Positions 37,085 to 46,167 of a stretch of DNA of 64,000 bases are shown piece by piece (the stretch's first letter is position 1; each line of letters begins with the position of its first letter). This DNA is from Rosettibacter primus. Lineage in GTDB: Bacteria; Bacteroidota; Ignavibacteria; Ignavibacteriales; Melioribacteraceae. The notes below the pieces were generated by a model, which saw only the letters and a program-made list of their open reading frames with translations, ran no database searches and was not told where the DNA came from. The position numbers and the translations under genes were made by a program. The stretch lies in assembly GCF_036860675.1 (NCBI RefSeq), contig NZ_JAYKGK010000001.1:124001-188000 (forward strand), in the 5' to 3' direction.

Positions 37085-37375
37085 TTATTCGTATAATTTT
37101 TTTAATTCAGGGAGAAAATTTTCATTGATAAAGTCATCTGGCATTTTGAATTTAGAGTTTGAAACTGTTTGTAATTTTAGTGCGGTACTGCAAACATATT
37201 TTGTAAAATTAAAATCGATATCCAATATTTCAGAAATTTTCTCCCAATCTTCAGGTGTAGGAATAGAACCGCCAAAATCAGAACGCAGCCAATGTCCAAC
37301 AGTATGTTTATATGATTTAGGTAACAATTTTTGTGAATTCACTTTTAGTGTAACCTTTTTCAATTCGTTTTTCAT
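37085..37375 (-). pseudogene. Out-of-frame 3' end of the DNA methyltransferase gene (HTH-like tail)
   Basis: This frame encodes KLLPKSYKHTVGHWLR, then PTPEDWEKISEILDID, then KYVCSTALKLQTV. It is the natural continuation of the methyltransferase C-terminus, which in its own frame ends EKGYTKSEFTKIVT. Removing one base of the A5 run (T5 at 37328-37332 on +) joins them as TKSEFTK-LLPKSYKHTVGHW, a coherent helix-turn-helix-like segment. The frame's ATG at 37375 lies inside the methyltransferase gene and its first ~14 codons are a shadow of it. A separate small gene is therefore unlikely. Confidence 0.7.
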
Positions 37376-38993
37376 TTAGATAAGCAGCAACAAGTTTTTG
37401 GTCAACTGAATATAATCTTTGAAGCGAAAAATATTCATTTTCTAAAGAAGCTCGAGCACCGGGAGATGCCCCCCAATTTTTTCGAACTGTATCTTTGAAT
37501 TTACCATTATAATTTTTTGTAAAATTATTTTGTACAGAGTTAATATTATTATTCTTAATTAATTCAGGATTAATTTCTTTGTTTAATTCTATTAGTGAAT
37601 TTATTTCTTCTAAAATTATCGGTTTGGTTGATTTTATTTTTATATTAACATTAATTTCGTCCTGATTTTGAATTACAAATTCTTTTGTAAATGTTCCATC
37701 TTTCCATTGAACAATAACATATTTCGGGAAATCATTATTATATATTTCTAATACATCAACAATAATTCCTTCTCGTTTATTTTTACTTATGCTGTCAAAT
37801 ACATTGTATCCTGTAAAATTATGCTCAGACCAATTTTTATTATTATTTGATTTGGGTTTTATATTTAATTTCTCGTATTGAAATAAATAATCAACTGATT
37901 TATTATCATCTACTATCATAAATAATGGATACCAAGATTTTTCATTTTCAACTACTAATAAATTTCTAATAACCCAGCCTTTTTCATTTAATTGAGATGT
38001 TTTTACTATAAATTCTAAATCATATTCCTTGCTTCCTATAAAGCAAAGACTATTATTTAGTAATTTTTTTCTGATAGACTGATTTTCGAATTCTTTGAGG
38101 AGTCTGTAGTAATCATTTTTATTCTCTACAATTTTTATAAAACCCTTTTTGAGATTGCTGATTGAATTATATAATGGATATTTTTCAAAAAGTGATAATT
38201 GTTCTGAGTATTCAATACTATAATTTTTTATTGTGTAGTAGTAAGGAATGAAGTCATAATGCTTTATAACAAAATTGTTTTTTAATTGACATCGATTTAT
38301 GATTATGTCAATATATTCTTTGCTGTATTCAATCATGTATGCATTTGCATGAGGATAATAATCTTTAACTACTTTTAATGTTGTTCCACTTCCTGCAAAT
38401 GGGTCAAGTATCGAAAAATTATTTTTTACATTTACTAATTCTAAAAGTTTTTTAACTAATTTTTCAGGATAAACTGCAACATGTTTATAGGGTGTTGGTT
38501 GTAAATTTATCTTTAAGATATTCGAATAATCAGGATGTTTCTTTTTATAATCTGTAAAAATATTTTTCTTTGAAGGAGACAATACAAATACCGGTTCATA
38601 TGAATTTGTAAATCGATTTTTAATACTTGAAGGCATGTGATTGGGTTTATACCAAATTATAATATCATTGAGATACCAGCCATCTTGTACCATTTCATAA
38701 GCTAATTTGAATGGAATAAAAGCCAAAGGTGATTTACCATACTTTGATAAATATTTATCGCCAACATTAAGAAAAAAAACGCCATCTTTTTTAAGCCTTG
38801 TTCTTAAAACGCTGAAAATTTGGACAAGTTTAGAAATGTATTCTTGATAAGTTTTTTCATTACCAATTTGTCCCTCAAATCCATAGTCACGCTGATTCCA
38901 ATAGGGAGGTGATGTAACTGCAACATCAATTGATAGCTCTTTTAAATTTATTAATCCAGCATATACATCGCTGTTGATTATATTATATTTCAT
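37317..38993 (-). CDS. Beta-class site-specific DNA methyltransferase (N4-cytosine or N6-adenine), frameshifted near the 3' end
   Basis: Transfers methyl from S-adenosylmethionine to a DNA base amino group. The catalytic motif TSPPYW (27-32) precedes the AdoMet-binding DPFAGSGTT (197-205), the order of the beta class; SPPY favours N4-cytosine but N6-adenine is possible. WYKPNHMPSS and NSYEPVFVLS lie between. A long C-terminal half (230-540) has no recognisable nuclease; it may recognise the target. RKNWGASPGARASLENEYF leads to a tail that is cut short by a frameshift at an A5 run; the rest lies in 37085-37327. No restriction gene is adjacent, so it is an orphan or solitary methyltransferase. 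Confidence 0.88.
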   Translation of the reverse strand: MKYNIINSDVYAGLINLKELSIDVAVTSPPYWNQRDYGFEGQIGNEKTYQEYISKLVQIFSVLRTRLKKDGVFFLNVGDKYLSKYGKSPLAFIPFKLAYEMVQDGWYLNDIIIWYKPNHMPSSIKNRFTNSYEPVFVLSPSKKNIFTDYKKKHPDYSNILKINLQPTPYKHVAVYPEKLVKKLLELVNVKNNFSILDPFAGSGTTLKVVKDYYPHANAYMIEYSKEYIDIIINRCQLKNNFVIKHYDFIPYYYTIKNYSIEYSEQLSLFEKYPLYNSISNLKKGFIKIVENKNDYYRLLKEFENQSIRKKLLNNSLCFIGSKEYDLEFIVKTSQLNEKGWVIRNLLVVENEKSWYPLFMIVDDNKSVDYLFQYEKLNIKPKSNNNKNWSEHNFTGYNVFDSISKNKREGIIVDVLEIYNNDFPKYVIVQWKDGTFTKEFVIQNQDEINVNIKIKSTKPIILEEINSLIELNKEINPELIKNNNINSVQNNFTKNYNGKFKDTVRKNWGASPGARASLENEYFSLQRLYSVDQKLVAAYLNEKRIEKGYTKSEFTKIVT

Positions 38994-39061
38994 TCATTTT
39001 TAATTAAGGACTTTAATAAGTTTATTGATAGGTAAAAAACCATAGAGAACAATTATTTGTG

Positions 39062-39649
39062 TTACTCATACAATTTATTTTGTATAATGTATTCCTTCAC
39101 TTTTTTAGGCACAAGAAAATCAATAGGCAATTTATTTTTAACTCTTTCTCGAATTTCTGTAGACGATATTTCAATTGTAGGTGTATTGAGAATAATGGCT
39201 CTTTCAAAATATTTATTTTTTACTTCTGTATCTTTATCAATTATTCTTTTCATTACAATAAGCTTTGTTAAATCAAGAATTTCATCAGGTTTATGCCATT
39301 TATCGAACACTATTAAATTGTCATAACCAATTATTAGCTCGATATAATGATAGGTCTTCTTAAGCTCTAAAATTGTGTCATAAGTATAGGAAATATTTCC
39401 TTTTCGAATTTCATAATCACTTAATTCAAAATAAGGGATTCCTTCGATTGCTAATCTTAACATATTTAATCGATGAACAGGATTAGATGAATTCTGATTT
39501 GTTTTATGCGGTGAAATGTAACAGGGTATAAAAATTATTTTATCAAGTTTTCTTTGTTCAAGCACAAATTGAGTAGTAATCAAATGTCCAATATGCACAG
39601 GGTCAAATGTACCGCCAAATATTCCTATTTTTTCCTGTTTTGAAATCAT
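39062..39649 (-). CDS. nadD: Nicotinate-nucleotide adenylyltransferase
   Basis: Makes deamido-NAD from nicotinate mononucleotide and ATP. The nucleotidyltransferase motif GIFGGTFDPVHIGHL is at residues 9-23. SPHK, IIGYDNLIVFDKWH and the C-terminal ISSTEIRERV motif complete the family pattern. Length (195 residues) is standard. It lies 10 bases after the PrsW-like gene and likely shares its transcript. Confidence 0.95.
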   Translation of the reverse strand: MISKQEKIGIFGGTFDPVHIGHLITTQFVLEQRKLDKIIFIPCYISPHKTNQNSSNPVHRLNMLRLAIEGIPYFELSDYEIRKGNISYTYDTILELKKTYHYIELIIGYDNLIVFDKWHKPDEILDLTKLIVMKRIIDKDTEVKNKYFERAIILNTPTIEISSTEIRERVKNKLPIDFLVPKKVKEYIIQNKLYE

Positions 39650-39659
39650 AAATAAATTG

Positions 39660-40622
39660 TTAATCTAATTTTTGATAAGCTAATAATGTTTTTATTAAAT
39701 CTCGTTTTTTTTCAACTTCATTTTCATAAAATAATTTTTGCATGCCTTCCGAGCTTTTGTATTGCATTTTGTTAAATGCCAAAGCAATAGCTGTCCTAAA
39801 ATATTTTTTTCTTATTTCTTCATTTATCCAGCCTTTTTGAAATCTTACATTGGAACTAATTATGTCAATGTGTTCAGGTGGAATTATATTTAATTTACTT
39901 TCTTCATAAAGTTCATTTTTTATAATTAATTTTTCTTTATTAATCGAATAAATAAAAACTTTTATGTAAAATATTATTAATAATATCATAAATAAAAAAC
40001 CCAGATAAAATGTTTTTTCGTTGCTTACAGATAAATTCCATGTAAAATGAATCATTATAGCTATCAGGATTCCTGATGTAAGAAAAATATATTTCATTTT
40101 TTTAGGAGAAAATTTTGAGATTCCTAAAAATGCACCTACAATTGATGTTGCAATACAATGCATAATAGCTGATGATAAAGAACGCAATATTACTAATGTT
40201 ATCCAGGTTTTAAAGGATATACCAAATGATAAAAAGTAAATAAAGTTTTCTGTCATTCCAAAACCTAAACCAATTGCACCACCATAAACAAGCCCATCTG
40301 TAATATTATCAAACTTTTTTGAATTAACACTTAAAAGAATAAATACGCCTTTTGATATTTCTTCAGAGATAGGTGCAGCTATTAAATTTGAAATTAGATT
40401 CTCTGGTAAATTCGAAATTAATAGTGAAGAAAAAAATTTTATTGATTTTATTATAAACACATTTCCTAATATCCCAAAAATAACTGCTCCAAAAGCACCC
40501 CACAAAAAATGAATAATAACAAAAAATAATGGCTCTCTCTCATATTTATCCATATACCAGAGAATTAATAAGTATAAAGTCATTGGAATTACTGATGCAA
40601 CAAATGAAAAAAACAGAAACAT
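39660..40622 (-). CDS. PrsW-family intramembrane metalloprotease
   Basis: Polytopic membrane protein with the PrsW pattern: APISEEISKG (Glu87, Glu88, Lys91), DGLVYGGAIGLGFGMTEN, His155 in SAIMHCIATS, and IHFTWN. Members of this CPBP-related clan cleave anti-sigma factors (PrsW in Bacillus) or have unknown substrates. About eight hydrophobic segments fill residues 1-230; the last ~90 residues are hydrophilic and probably cytoplasmic. No sigma/anti-sigma pair is in the window, so the substrate is unknown. It is the first gene of the minus-strand run. Confidence 0.88.
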   Translation of the reverse strand: MFLFFSFVASVIPMTLYLLILWYMDKYEREPLFFVIIHFLWGAFGAVIFGILGNVFIIKSIKFFSSLLISNLPENLISNLIAAPISEEISKGVFILLSVNSKKFDNITDGLVYGGAIGLGFGMTENFIYFLSFGISFKTWITLVILRSLSSAIMHCIATSIVGAFLGISKFSPKKMKYIFLTSGILIAIMIHFTWNLSVSNEKTFYLGFLFMILLIIFYIKVFIYSINKEKLIIKNELYEESKLNIIPPEHIDIISSNVRFQKGWINEEIRKKYFRTAIALAFNKMQYKSSEGMQKLFYENEVEKKRDLIKTLLAYQKLD

Positions 40623-40692
40623 TTTAAAACCATTTTATATAATAGAATAAAATTTATAACTTTCCGTTGAACAAAAATGAAAATAGCATTTC

Positions 40693-40724
40693 TTGATTAT
40701 GAAAATCATCATAACTATATTTTG
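40693..40724 (+). promoter_or_regulatory. Weak promoter candidate for the yceD-rpmF-fab cluster
   Basis: TTG (40693-40695) and TATATTTTG (40716-40724) approximate the TTTG/TANNTTTG form, with one extra base in the downstream box. It lies in the 127-base divergent gap and 25 bases before the yceD-like start. Confidence 0.25.
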
Positions 40725-40749
40725 AACCAATTTTTTGCTCTTTGTTAAA

Positions 40750-41241
40750 ATGATAATAAAATATACAAATTTTTCAGACGGTATACATCAGATAAATTTT
40801 GTTGAGCCAGTAGAATCATTAGGTTTAGAAGAATCATTTTTTGGAAATGTTGTGGTCAACTGTAGAATGGATAAATCTGCACATCAAATTGTGATTGATT
40901 TTGATGTTGAAGCAAATTCTCATTTAATTTGCGATAGGTGTAACTCACAATACGATGCAAAGTTAATAAATCATTTTCAGCTTAGTTATTTATTTGTAAA
41001 AGATGCTGCCCGACTAGAAGAATATGATGTTAAATATTTATCTCCTGATGAAGACAAAATAAATATTGACCAAGATGTTTTTGATTATGTAGAATTGTCA
41101 ATACCAATGAAAAAATTATGCAGAGAAGATTGTAAAGGATTATGCCCTAAATGTGGAACTAATTTGAATGAATCACAATGCAATTGTAACTTGGATATAA
41201 ACAATGATATATGGGAACCATTAAAAAAATTGAAATTCTAA
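40750..41241 (+). CDS. DUF177 (YceD-like) protein
   Basis: YceD-family protein, linked to 23S rRNA accumulation in other bacteria and almost always upstream of rpmF, as here. Four-cysteine zinc-ribbon-like pairs are visible: HLICDRCNSQYDA and LCREDCKGLCPKCGTNL followed by CNC. I chose ATG at 40750 (MIIKYTNFSDG) rather than TTG at 40735, as the conserved part begins there. rpmF starts 20 bases downstream. Confidence 0.88.
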   Translation: MIIKYTNFSDGIHQINFVEPVESLGLEESFFGNVVVNCRMDKSAHQIVIDFDVEANSHLICDRCNSQYDAKLINHFQLSYLFVKDAARLEEYDVKYLSPDEDKINIDQDVFDYVELSIPMKKLCREDCKGLCPKCGTNLNESQCNCNLDINNDIWEPLKKLKF

Positions 41242-41261
41242 AACTAATAAAGGGTTAAACG

Positions 41262-41441
41262 ATGCCTAATCCAAAACGAAAGATGTCCAAGAGCAGAAGA
41301 GATAAGCGTAGAACACATTATAAAGCAACAGTTCCTACCCTAAGTCGCTGTTCTAACTGCGGAGAATTAAAGCTGAGTCATAGAGCATGTCCAAACTGCG
41401 GGTATTATGCCGGCAGGTCTATGTTCGTACCAGAATCATAA
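41262..41441 (+). CDS. rpmF: 50S ribosomal protein L32 (bL32)
   Basis: A 59-residue protein starting MPNPKRKMSKSRRDKRRTHY, the bL32 N-terminus. Its zinc-ribbon cysteines are in CSNCGE and CPNCGYY, so this is the C+ (zinc-binding) form. AAAGGG lies about 10 bases before the ATG. It sits in the classical yceD-rpmF-plsX order, co-transcribed with lipid genes; plsX starts 14 bases later. Confidence 0.97.
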   Translation: MPNPKRKMSKSRRDKRRTHYKATVPTLSRCSNCGELKLSHRACPNCGYYAGRSMFVPES

Positions 41442-41455
41442 CATTAAAAAATTAA

Positions 41456-42499
41456 ATGGCAGAAAATCAGTCAGACATCAAATGTAGAATTGCAGTTGAT
41501 GCTATGGGGGGCGATTACGCCCCTTTGAATGTTATACTTGGTGCTCTTCAGGCTTATAATGAATCTTCTGACTTTGAACTGATTCTCGTTGGCAACAAAG
41601 AAGAAATCCTTAAAGTAGCAAGACATCAAAATATCGACATTGATGAAAAATTTATCTATCATGCACCTGATGTAATTGGTATGGATGAAGTTCCAGTGGT
41701 AGCAATAAAATCCAAACCTGATTCTTCAATTGTGATTGGTGCAAAATTAGTAAAAGAAAAAAAAGCCGATGCATTTGTCAGTGCTGGTAATACCGGTGCA
41801 GTAATGGCAGTTTCCACTCTAATAATGGGAAGAATAAAAGGAATTAGCAGACCAACCATAGGTGCTACTTTCCCAACAGAAAAAGATAAATATTGCATTG
41901 TATTCGATGCCGGTTCAAGTGTTGACAGCAAACCTCAACATCTTTATGAATATGCAGTCCTCGGTTCTATCTTTGCAAAAGAAATTTATGGAATTGAAAA
42001 TCCTTCGGTAGGAATTTTAAGCGTTGGCGAAGAAGAATCAAAAGGTAATGAACTTGTATTTTCTACCTATAAATTATTGAAAGAATCTAATCTTAATTTT
42101 TATGGAAATGTTGAGGGAAGAGATATTTTGAAAGGCACAGTCGATATAGTTGTATGTGATGGTTTTGTTGGAAATATAATTCTAAAATTTGGAGAAAGTG
42201 TTCTATCATTACTGAAAACAAAAATTAAAAAGTATGCAAAAAGAGGAATATTAAATAAACTAAAAGCATTAATTGTAAAAAATGTTTTGAAAGTTGCATT
42301 AAAAGATATGGATTATCAAACTTATGGTGGAGTTCCACTTCTTGGTGTAAATGGTATTAGTATAATTGGACATGGTTCAAGCACTCCACTTGCTATTAAA
42401 AATATGATTTTAAGAGCAAAAGAAATGTACGAAAAAAAACTTATTCAAAAATTTGAGGAGGCTCTTTCTAAAAATGCAACCATCCAGAAAAATTCTTAA
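41456..42499 (+). CDS. plsX: Phosphate acyltransferase PlsX
   Basis: Converts acyl-ACP to acyl-phosphate, the donor for the first step of phospholipid synthesis with PlsY. Family motifs: IAVDAMGGDYAP, SAGNTGAVMA, SVGEEESKGNEL and GNVEGRDI followed by DIVVCDGFVGNI. Length (347 residues) is typical. It overlaps fabH by 26 bases, so the fabH ribosome site lies inside plsX. Confidence 0.96.
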   Translation: MAENQSDIKCRIAVDAMGGDYAPLNVILGALQAYNESSDFELILVGNKEEILKVARHQNIDIDEKFIYHAPDVIGMDEVPVVAIKSKPDSSIVIGAKLVKEKKADAFVSAGNTGAVMAVSTLIMGRIKGISRPTIGATFPTEKDKYCIVFDAGSSVDSKPQHLYEYAVLGSIFAKEIYGIENPSVGILSVGEEESKGNELVFSTYKLLKESNLNFYGNVEGRDILKGTVDIVVCDGFVGNIILKFGESVLSLLKTKIKKYAKRGILNKLKALIVKNVLKVALKDMDYQTYGGVPLLGVNGISIIGHGSSTPLAIKNMILRAKEMYEKKLIQKFEEALSKNATIQKNS

Positions 42500-43481
42500 T
42501 GCTACTATTACTGCAGTTGGAATGTATGTTCCAGATAAAATCCTGGACAATAAATATTTCGAATCAATTGTTGATACAACAGATGAGTGGATTACAACAA
42601 GAACCGGAATAAAAGAAAGAAGAATTTTGGAAAAAGGAGCTACAAGTGACTTAGCTGTTGAAGCTGTAAAAGATTTAATGAAAAATTCTAATCTTAAACC
42701 AGAAGAAATAGATATTATAATAGTTGCTACAATAACACCGGATATGTTTTTCCCATCCACTGCTTGTCTTGTGCAGGAAAAGATTGGAGCGAAAAATGCG
42801 TGGGGATTTGATTTATCAGCGGCATGCTCTGGTTTTCTTTTTGCACTTCAAACTGCTGCAAGTTTTATTGAAAGCGGCAAATACAAAAAAGTATTGGTGA
42901 TTGGTGCAGATAAAATGAGCAGTATTACTGATTATACCGATAGAAACAATTGTATTTTATTTGGGGATGCAGCTTCTGCGGTACTACTAGAACCAACCGA
43001 AGATTTAAATTATGGAATAAAAGATTCTCTGCTTTTTTGCGATGGTTCGGGTAAAGATAGTCTTTATATGAAAGCTGGTGGTAGTTTATATCCAGCTACA
43101 ATTGAAACAGTACAAAATAAATGGCATTATATATATCAAGACGGTAAAACAGTCTTTAAAGTTGCTGTTAAAGGAATGGCAGATGTTTCGTACGAGATTA
43201 TGAACAAAAATAATTTGAAAGCCGATGATATTGCTTATCTTGTACCTCATCAAGCTAATTTGAGAATTATTAATGCTACTGCGGAAAGAATGGGTTTATC
43301 TTTAGATAAAGTTATGATAAATATTCATAAATATGGAAACACTACTGCAGCTACTATCCCATTGTGTTTAACTGAATATTATAGAGAAGGTAAATTGAAA
43401 AAAGGAGATAACCTTATACTTGCAGCTTTTGGAGCAGGCTTTACCTGGGGTGCTATTTATTTAACTTGGAGTATAGAGTGA
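42474..43481 (+). CDS. fabH: 3-oxoacyl-ACP synthase III
   Basis: Starts fatty acid synthesis by condensing acetyl-CoA (or a branched acyl-CoA) with malonyl-ACP. Catalytic triad: Cys118 in SAACSGFLFA, His in VPHQANLRI, and Asn in YGNTTAATIP. Start at 42474 (MQPSRKILNATI) is preferred, with AGGAGG at 42456-42461 upstream; the TTG at 42453 would precede the ribosome site. Stop TGA overlaps the fabD ATG (TGATG). Confidence 0.96.
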   Translation: MQPSRKILNATITAVGMYVPDKILDNKYFESIVDTTDEWITTRTGIKERRILEKGATSDLAVEAVKDLMKNSNLKPEEIDIIIVATITPDMFFPSTACLVQEKIGAKNAWGFDLSAACSGFLFALQTAASFIESGKYKKVLVIGADKMSSITDYTDRNNCILFGDAASAVLLEPTEDLNYGIKDSLLFCDGSGKDSLYMKAGGSLYPATIETVQNKWHYIYQDGKTVFKVAVKGMADVSYEIMNKNNLKADDIAYLVPHQANLRIINATAERMGLSLDKVMINIHKYGNTTAATIPLCLTEYYREGKLKKGDNLILAAFGAGFTWGAIYLTWSIE

Positions 43482-44395
43482 TGGGAAAAAAAGCTTTTGT
43501 ATTTCCCGGTCAGGGTTCTCAATATGTTGGAATGGCAAAAGATATTTTTGAGAACTCAATAGAAGCTAAGGAAATGATTCAGACAGCTGAAGAAGCTACT
43601 GGAATTCCTTTATCTCAAATTATGTTTTATGGTCCAGAAGAAAAATTAAAACAAACTGATATAACTCAATTATCTATATTTTTACATAGTGCAGTGTTAG
43701 TTAGTATTATTCGAACATTGCAGCCCGATACGGTTGCAGGGCATTCACTTGGTGAATACTCCGCTTTGTTGACTGCAAATTCAATTCAATTTTATGATGC
43801 TGTTAAACTTGTTCATGCACGCGGTCAAGCTATGGCTCAAGCGGGAATGGAACAAAAAGGAACGATGGCTGCAATCATTGGATTATCGGAAGAACAACTT
43901 GTAAAAATTTGTAATGAGGCATCAATTGAAGGTATTGTTCAATGTGCGAATTTTAATTCACCTGGACAGATTGTAATTTCTGGTTCTGTTAATGGTGTTA
44001 AAAAAGCTATGGAATTAGCAAAAACAGCAGGAGCTAAACTTGTCAAAGAACTTGTCGTAAGTGGTGCCTTTCACTCTCAATTAATGAAGAGCGCACAAAA
44101 TAATTTTAGCAATTCTCTTAATTCCACAAACTTTTATGATGCTAGAATACCTGTTTATGCAAATGTAACTGCACGCCCGGTTCAAAATAAAGATGAAATA
44201 AAAAAATTATTATTCGAACAAATTGTTAATCCAGTAAGATGGCAAGAAACAATTTTAAATATGATTAATGATGGAGTTGATGAATTTTATGAAATAGGAC
44301 CCGGCAAAGTTTTACAAGGTCTAATTAAAAGAATTAACCCTGATGTTAAAATTTTTGGCATCGATAAATACACCGAAGTTGAAAGGTATCTTTAA
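43481..44395 (+). CDS. fabD: Malonyl-CoA:ACP transacylase
   Basis: Loads malonyl onto acyl carrier protein. Signatures: FVFPGQGSQYVGMAKD, the nucleophile Ser89 in GHSLGEYSA, ARGQAMAQA, GAFHSQLM with the catalytic His, and PVRWQETI. ATG at 43481 overlaps the fabH stop by one base, and its own stop overlaps the next ATG by one base, so translation of the three genes is coupled. Confidence 0.96.
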   Translation: MGKKAFVFPGQGSQYVGMAKDIFENSIEAKEMIQTAEEATGIPLSQIMFYGPEEKLKQTDITQLSIFLHSAVLVSIIRTLQPDTVAGHSLGEYSALLTANSIQFYDAVKLVHARGQAMAQAGMEQKGTMAAIIGLSEEQLVKICNEASIEGIVQCANFNSPGQIVISGSVNGVKKAMELAKTAGAKLVKELVVSGAFHSQLMKSAQNNFSNSLNSTNFYDARIPVYANVTARPVQNKDEIKKLLFEQIVNPVRWQETILNMINDGVDEFYEIGPGKVLQGLIKRINPDVKIFGIDKYTEVERYL

Positions 44396-45012
44396 TGGAA
44401 AATAAATTTGAAAAGAAAATTAATGGTCTTTATATTGACCCATTAATTTTTACACATAAATTTGTAAAGGGTTGTGACATTTGTATATGTTCTGGTGAAT
44501 GCTGTTACTACGGAGTATATGCAGATAAGAAGGAATATGAAAAAATTATTTCAATCAAAGATATAATTATTGCTGAGATGGATGATTCCCAATGTAAAGA
44601 TCCTGATAAATGGTTTGAAGAACCTGAAAAAGATAATGATTTTGAATCTGGAATAGCCATCGGAACCCAAGTATATAATGGTAAGTGTGTATTTCTTGAC
44701 AAAAATGGATTTTGCATACTTCAAAAAATAGCTCTTAAAAATGGCCAATACAAATGGAAATATAAACCTTTGTATTGCATATTATTTCCATTAGTTATTT
44801 ATGAAGGAGTACTTACAATTGATGACGACCATCTAGGAAGAATGCATTATTGTAATAAAATTCAAAATCAAGTTACAACTGTTTTTGATGCATGTAAAAA
44901 TGAACTCATTCATCTTTTAGGCGAAAAAGGTTATGAAGAATTACTTGAATATCGTAATCAATATTTCTCTCAAATAAAAAAAGAAGGAATAAAAGATGAG
45001 ATTATTAAATAA
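44395..45012 (+). CDS. DUF3109 family cysteine-rich protein
   Basis: A 205-residue protein of the DUF3109 (YkgJ/UPF0153-like) family. Conserved cysteines appear in CDICICSGECCYYG, KCVFLDKNGFCIL and KPLYCILFPLVI, with a last Cys in MHYCNK. Such clusters probably bind a metal or iron-sulfur centre; the biochemical role is not established. It is embedded between fabD and fabG with one-base and 17-base overlaps, so it is made together with fatty acid enzymes. That is an uncommon place for it as far as I know. Confidence 0.85.
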   Translation: MENKFEKKINGLYIDPLIFTHKFVKGCDICICSGECCYYGVYADKKEYEKIISIKDIIIAEMDDSQCKDPDKWFEEPEKDNDFESGIAIGTQVYNGKCVFLDKNGFCILQKIALKNGQYKWKYKPLYCILFPLVIYEGVLTIDDDHLGRMHYCNKIQNQVTTVFDACKNELIHLLGEKGYEELLEYRNQYFSQIKKEGIKDEIIK

Positions 45013-45763
45013 AAAAGCTATTGTAACTGGAGGCTCAAGAGGAATTGGAAGAGCCATTGTAGAACAATTGGCAAAAGATGGCTGCAGTGTTGTATTTACT
45101 TATTATGCGCCTACTGACGAGTTATTAAAAATTGAAACAGAAAATGCAAAAAAAGTAGAAGAAGAATTAAACAATGACAATGTAAAAGTTTATGGTTATG
45201 TTGCAGATGCATCATCATTCAATGCAGCTCAACAAACAGTTAATTTTGCTTTGGAAAAATTAGGCGGCGTTGATATTTTAGTCAATAATGTTGGAATTAC
45301 TAAGGATAATTTATTGCTCAGAATGAGCGAAGAAGATTTTGATCTTGTGCTGAACATAAATTTAAAAAGTGTCTTTAACTACACAAAAGCTGTAATTAAA
45401 AATATGATTGCACAGAAATATGGTAAAATCGTAAATATTAGTTCTGTGGTTGGAATAATTGGCAATGCAGGTCAGGCAAATTATGTGGCTTCAAAAGCAG
45501 GAATAATTGGACTTACAAAATCTAATGCAAAAGAATTTGCTTCACGAAATATTAATGTAAATGCAGTTGCCCCAGGTTTTATAGAAACAGATATGACAAG
45601 CAAATTAACAGAGCAACAAAGAGAAGCTTATATGAATTTTGTTCCATTGAAGAGATTTGGCAAACCGGAAGATGTAGCAAAAGTTGTTGCATTTTTATGC
45701 AGTGATGATGCAAATTACATTACTGGACAGGTTATTCCTGTAGATGGTGGAATGGTTATGTAA
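44996..45763 (+). CDS. fabG: 3-oxoacyl-ACP reductase
   Basis: NADPH-dependent reduction of 3-oxoacyl-ACP in chain elongation; short-chain dehydrogenase fold. Cofactor motif TGGSRGIGRA at 11-20, NNVG at 97-100, and catalytic Ser150, Tyr163 and Lys167 (NYVASKAG). The C-terminus ITGQVIPVDGGMVM is typical FabG. Length (255 residues) is normal. Its start lies inside the DUF3109 gene, 17 bases before that stop. Confidence 0.95.
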   Translation: MRLLNKKAIVTGGSRGIGRAIVEQLAKDGCSVVFTYYAPTDELLKIETENAKKVEEELNNDNVKVYGYVADASSFNAAQQTVNFALEKLGGVDILVNNVGITKDNLLLRMSEEDFDLVLNINLKSVFNYTKAVIKNMIAQKYGKIVNISSVVGIIGNAGQANYVASKAGIIGLTKSNAKEFASRNINVNAVAPGFIETDMTSKLTEQQREAYMNFVPLKRFGKPEDVAKVVAFLCSDDANYITGQVIPVDGGMVM

Positions 45764-45822
45764 TAAATGTTTACTTTAATAAATCTAATTAACATTATTT
45801 AATAACATAAAAGGAGATATAA

Positions 45823-46056
45823 ATGGATATCGAAGCAAAAGTAAAAGAAATTATTATGGATAAACTCGGTGTTGAAGAATCTCAAATAACACCGGAAGCC
45901 TCCTTTACAAAAGATCTTGGTGCAGATTCTCTCGACATTGTTGAATTAGTAATGGGTTTCGAATCTGCCTTTGATATTTCTATTCCTGATGAAGATGCTG
46001 AAAAAATTTCTACAGTTGGTGATGCTATAAAATATTTAAAGGAAAAAGTTAGCTGA
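45823..46056 (+). CDS. acpP: Acyl carrier protein
   Basis: Carries growing acyl chains on a phosphopantetheine arm attached to Ser36 in LGADSLDIVELVMGFE. 77 acidic residues, typical size. AAAGGAGAT precedes the ATG by 6 bases, one of the strongest ribosome sites in the window, which fits the high demand for this protein. A long-looped hairpin follows before fabF. Confidence 0.98.
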   Translation: MDIEAKVKEIIMDKLGVEESQITPEASFTKDLGADSLDIVELVMGFESAFDISIPDEDAEKISTVGDAIKYLKEKVS

Positions 46057-46066
46057 TTTTTTATAC

Positions 46067-46127
46067 GAGGCTGTCAATTAGTTTTCTAATATTTATTAAT
46101 TTATTCATTTATTTTTTAGACAGCCTC
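46067..46127 (+). terminator. Long-loop hairpin between acpP and fabF
   Basis: GAGGCTGTC (46067-46075) and GACAGCCTC (46119-46127) are exact 9-base complements separated by a 43-base AT-rich loop. It starts 11 bases after the acpP stop. There is no clean T tract (TCTCTGTCTT follows), so it may act as a partial terminator or as a 3' stabiliser letting acpP be expressed above fabF. Confidence 0.45.
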
Positions 46128-46167
46128 TCTCTGTCTTAAAAAAATTCAATAATAAAAAGGGCAGAAT

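Noticed and set aside
37085..37375. Independent small gene downstream of the methyltransferase
   Set aside because: The first part is a frame shadow of the methyltransferase and the rest reads as its missing C-terminus, so a frameshift explains it better.
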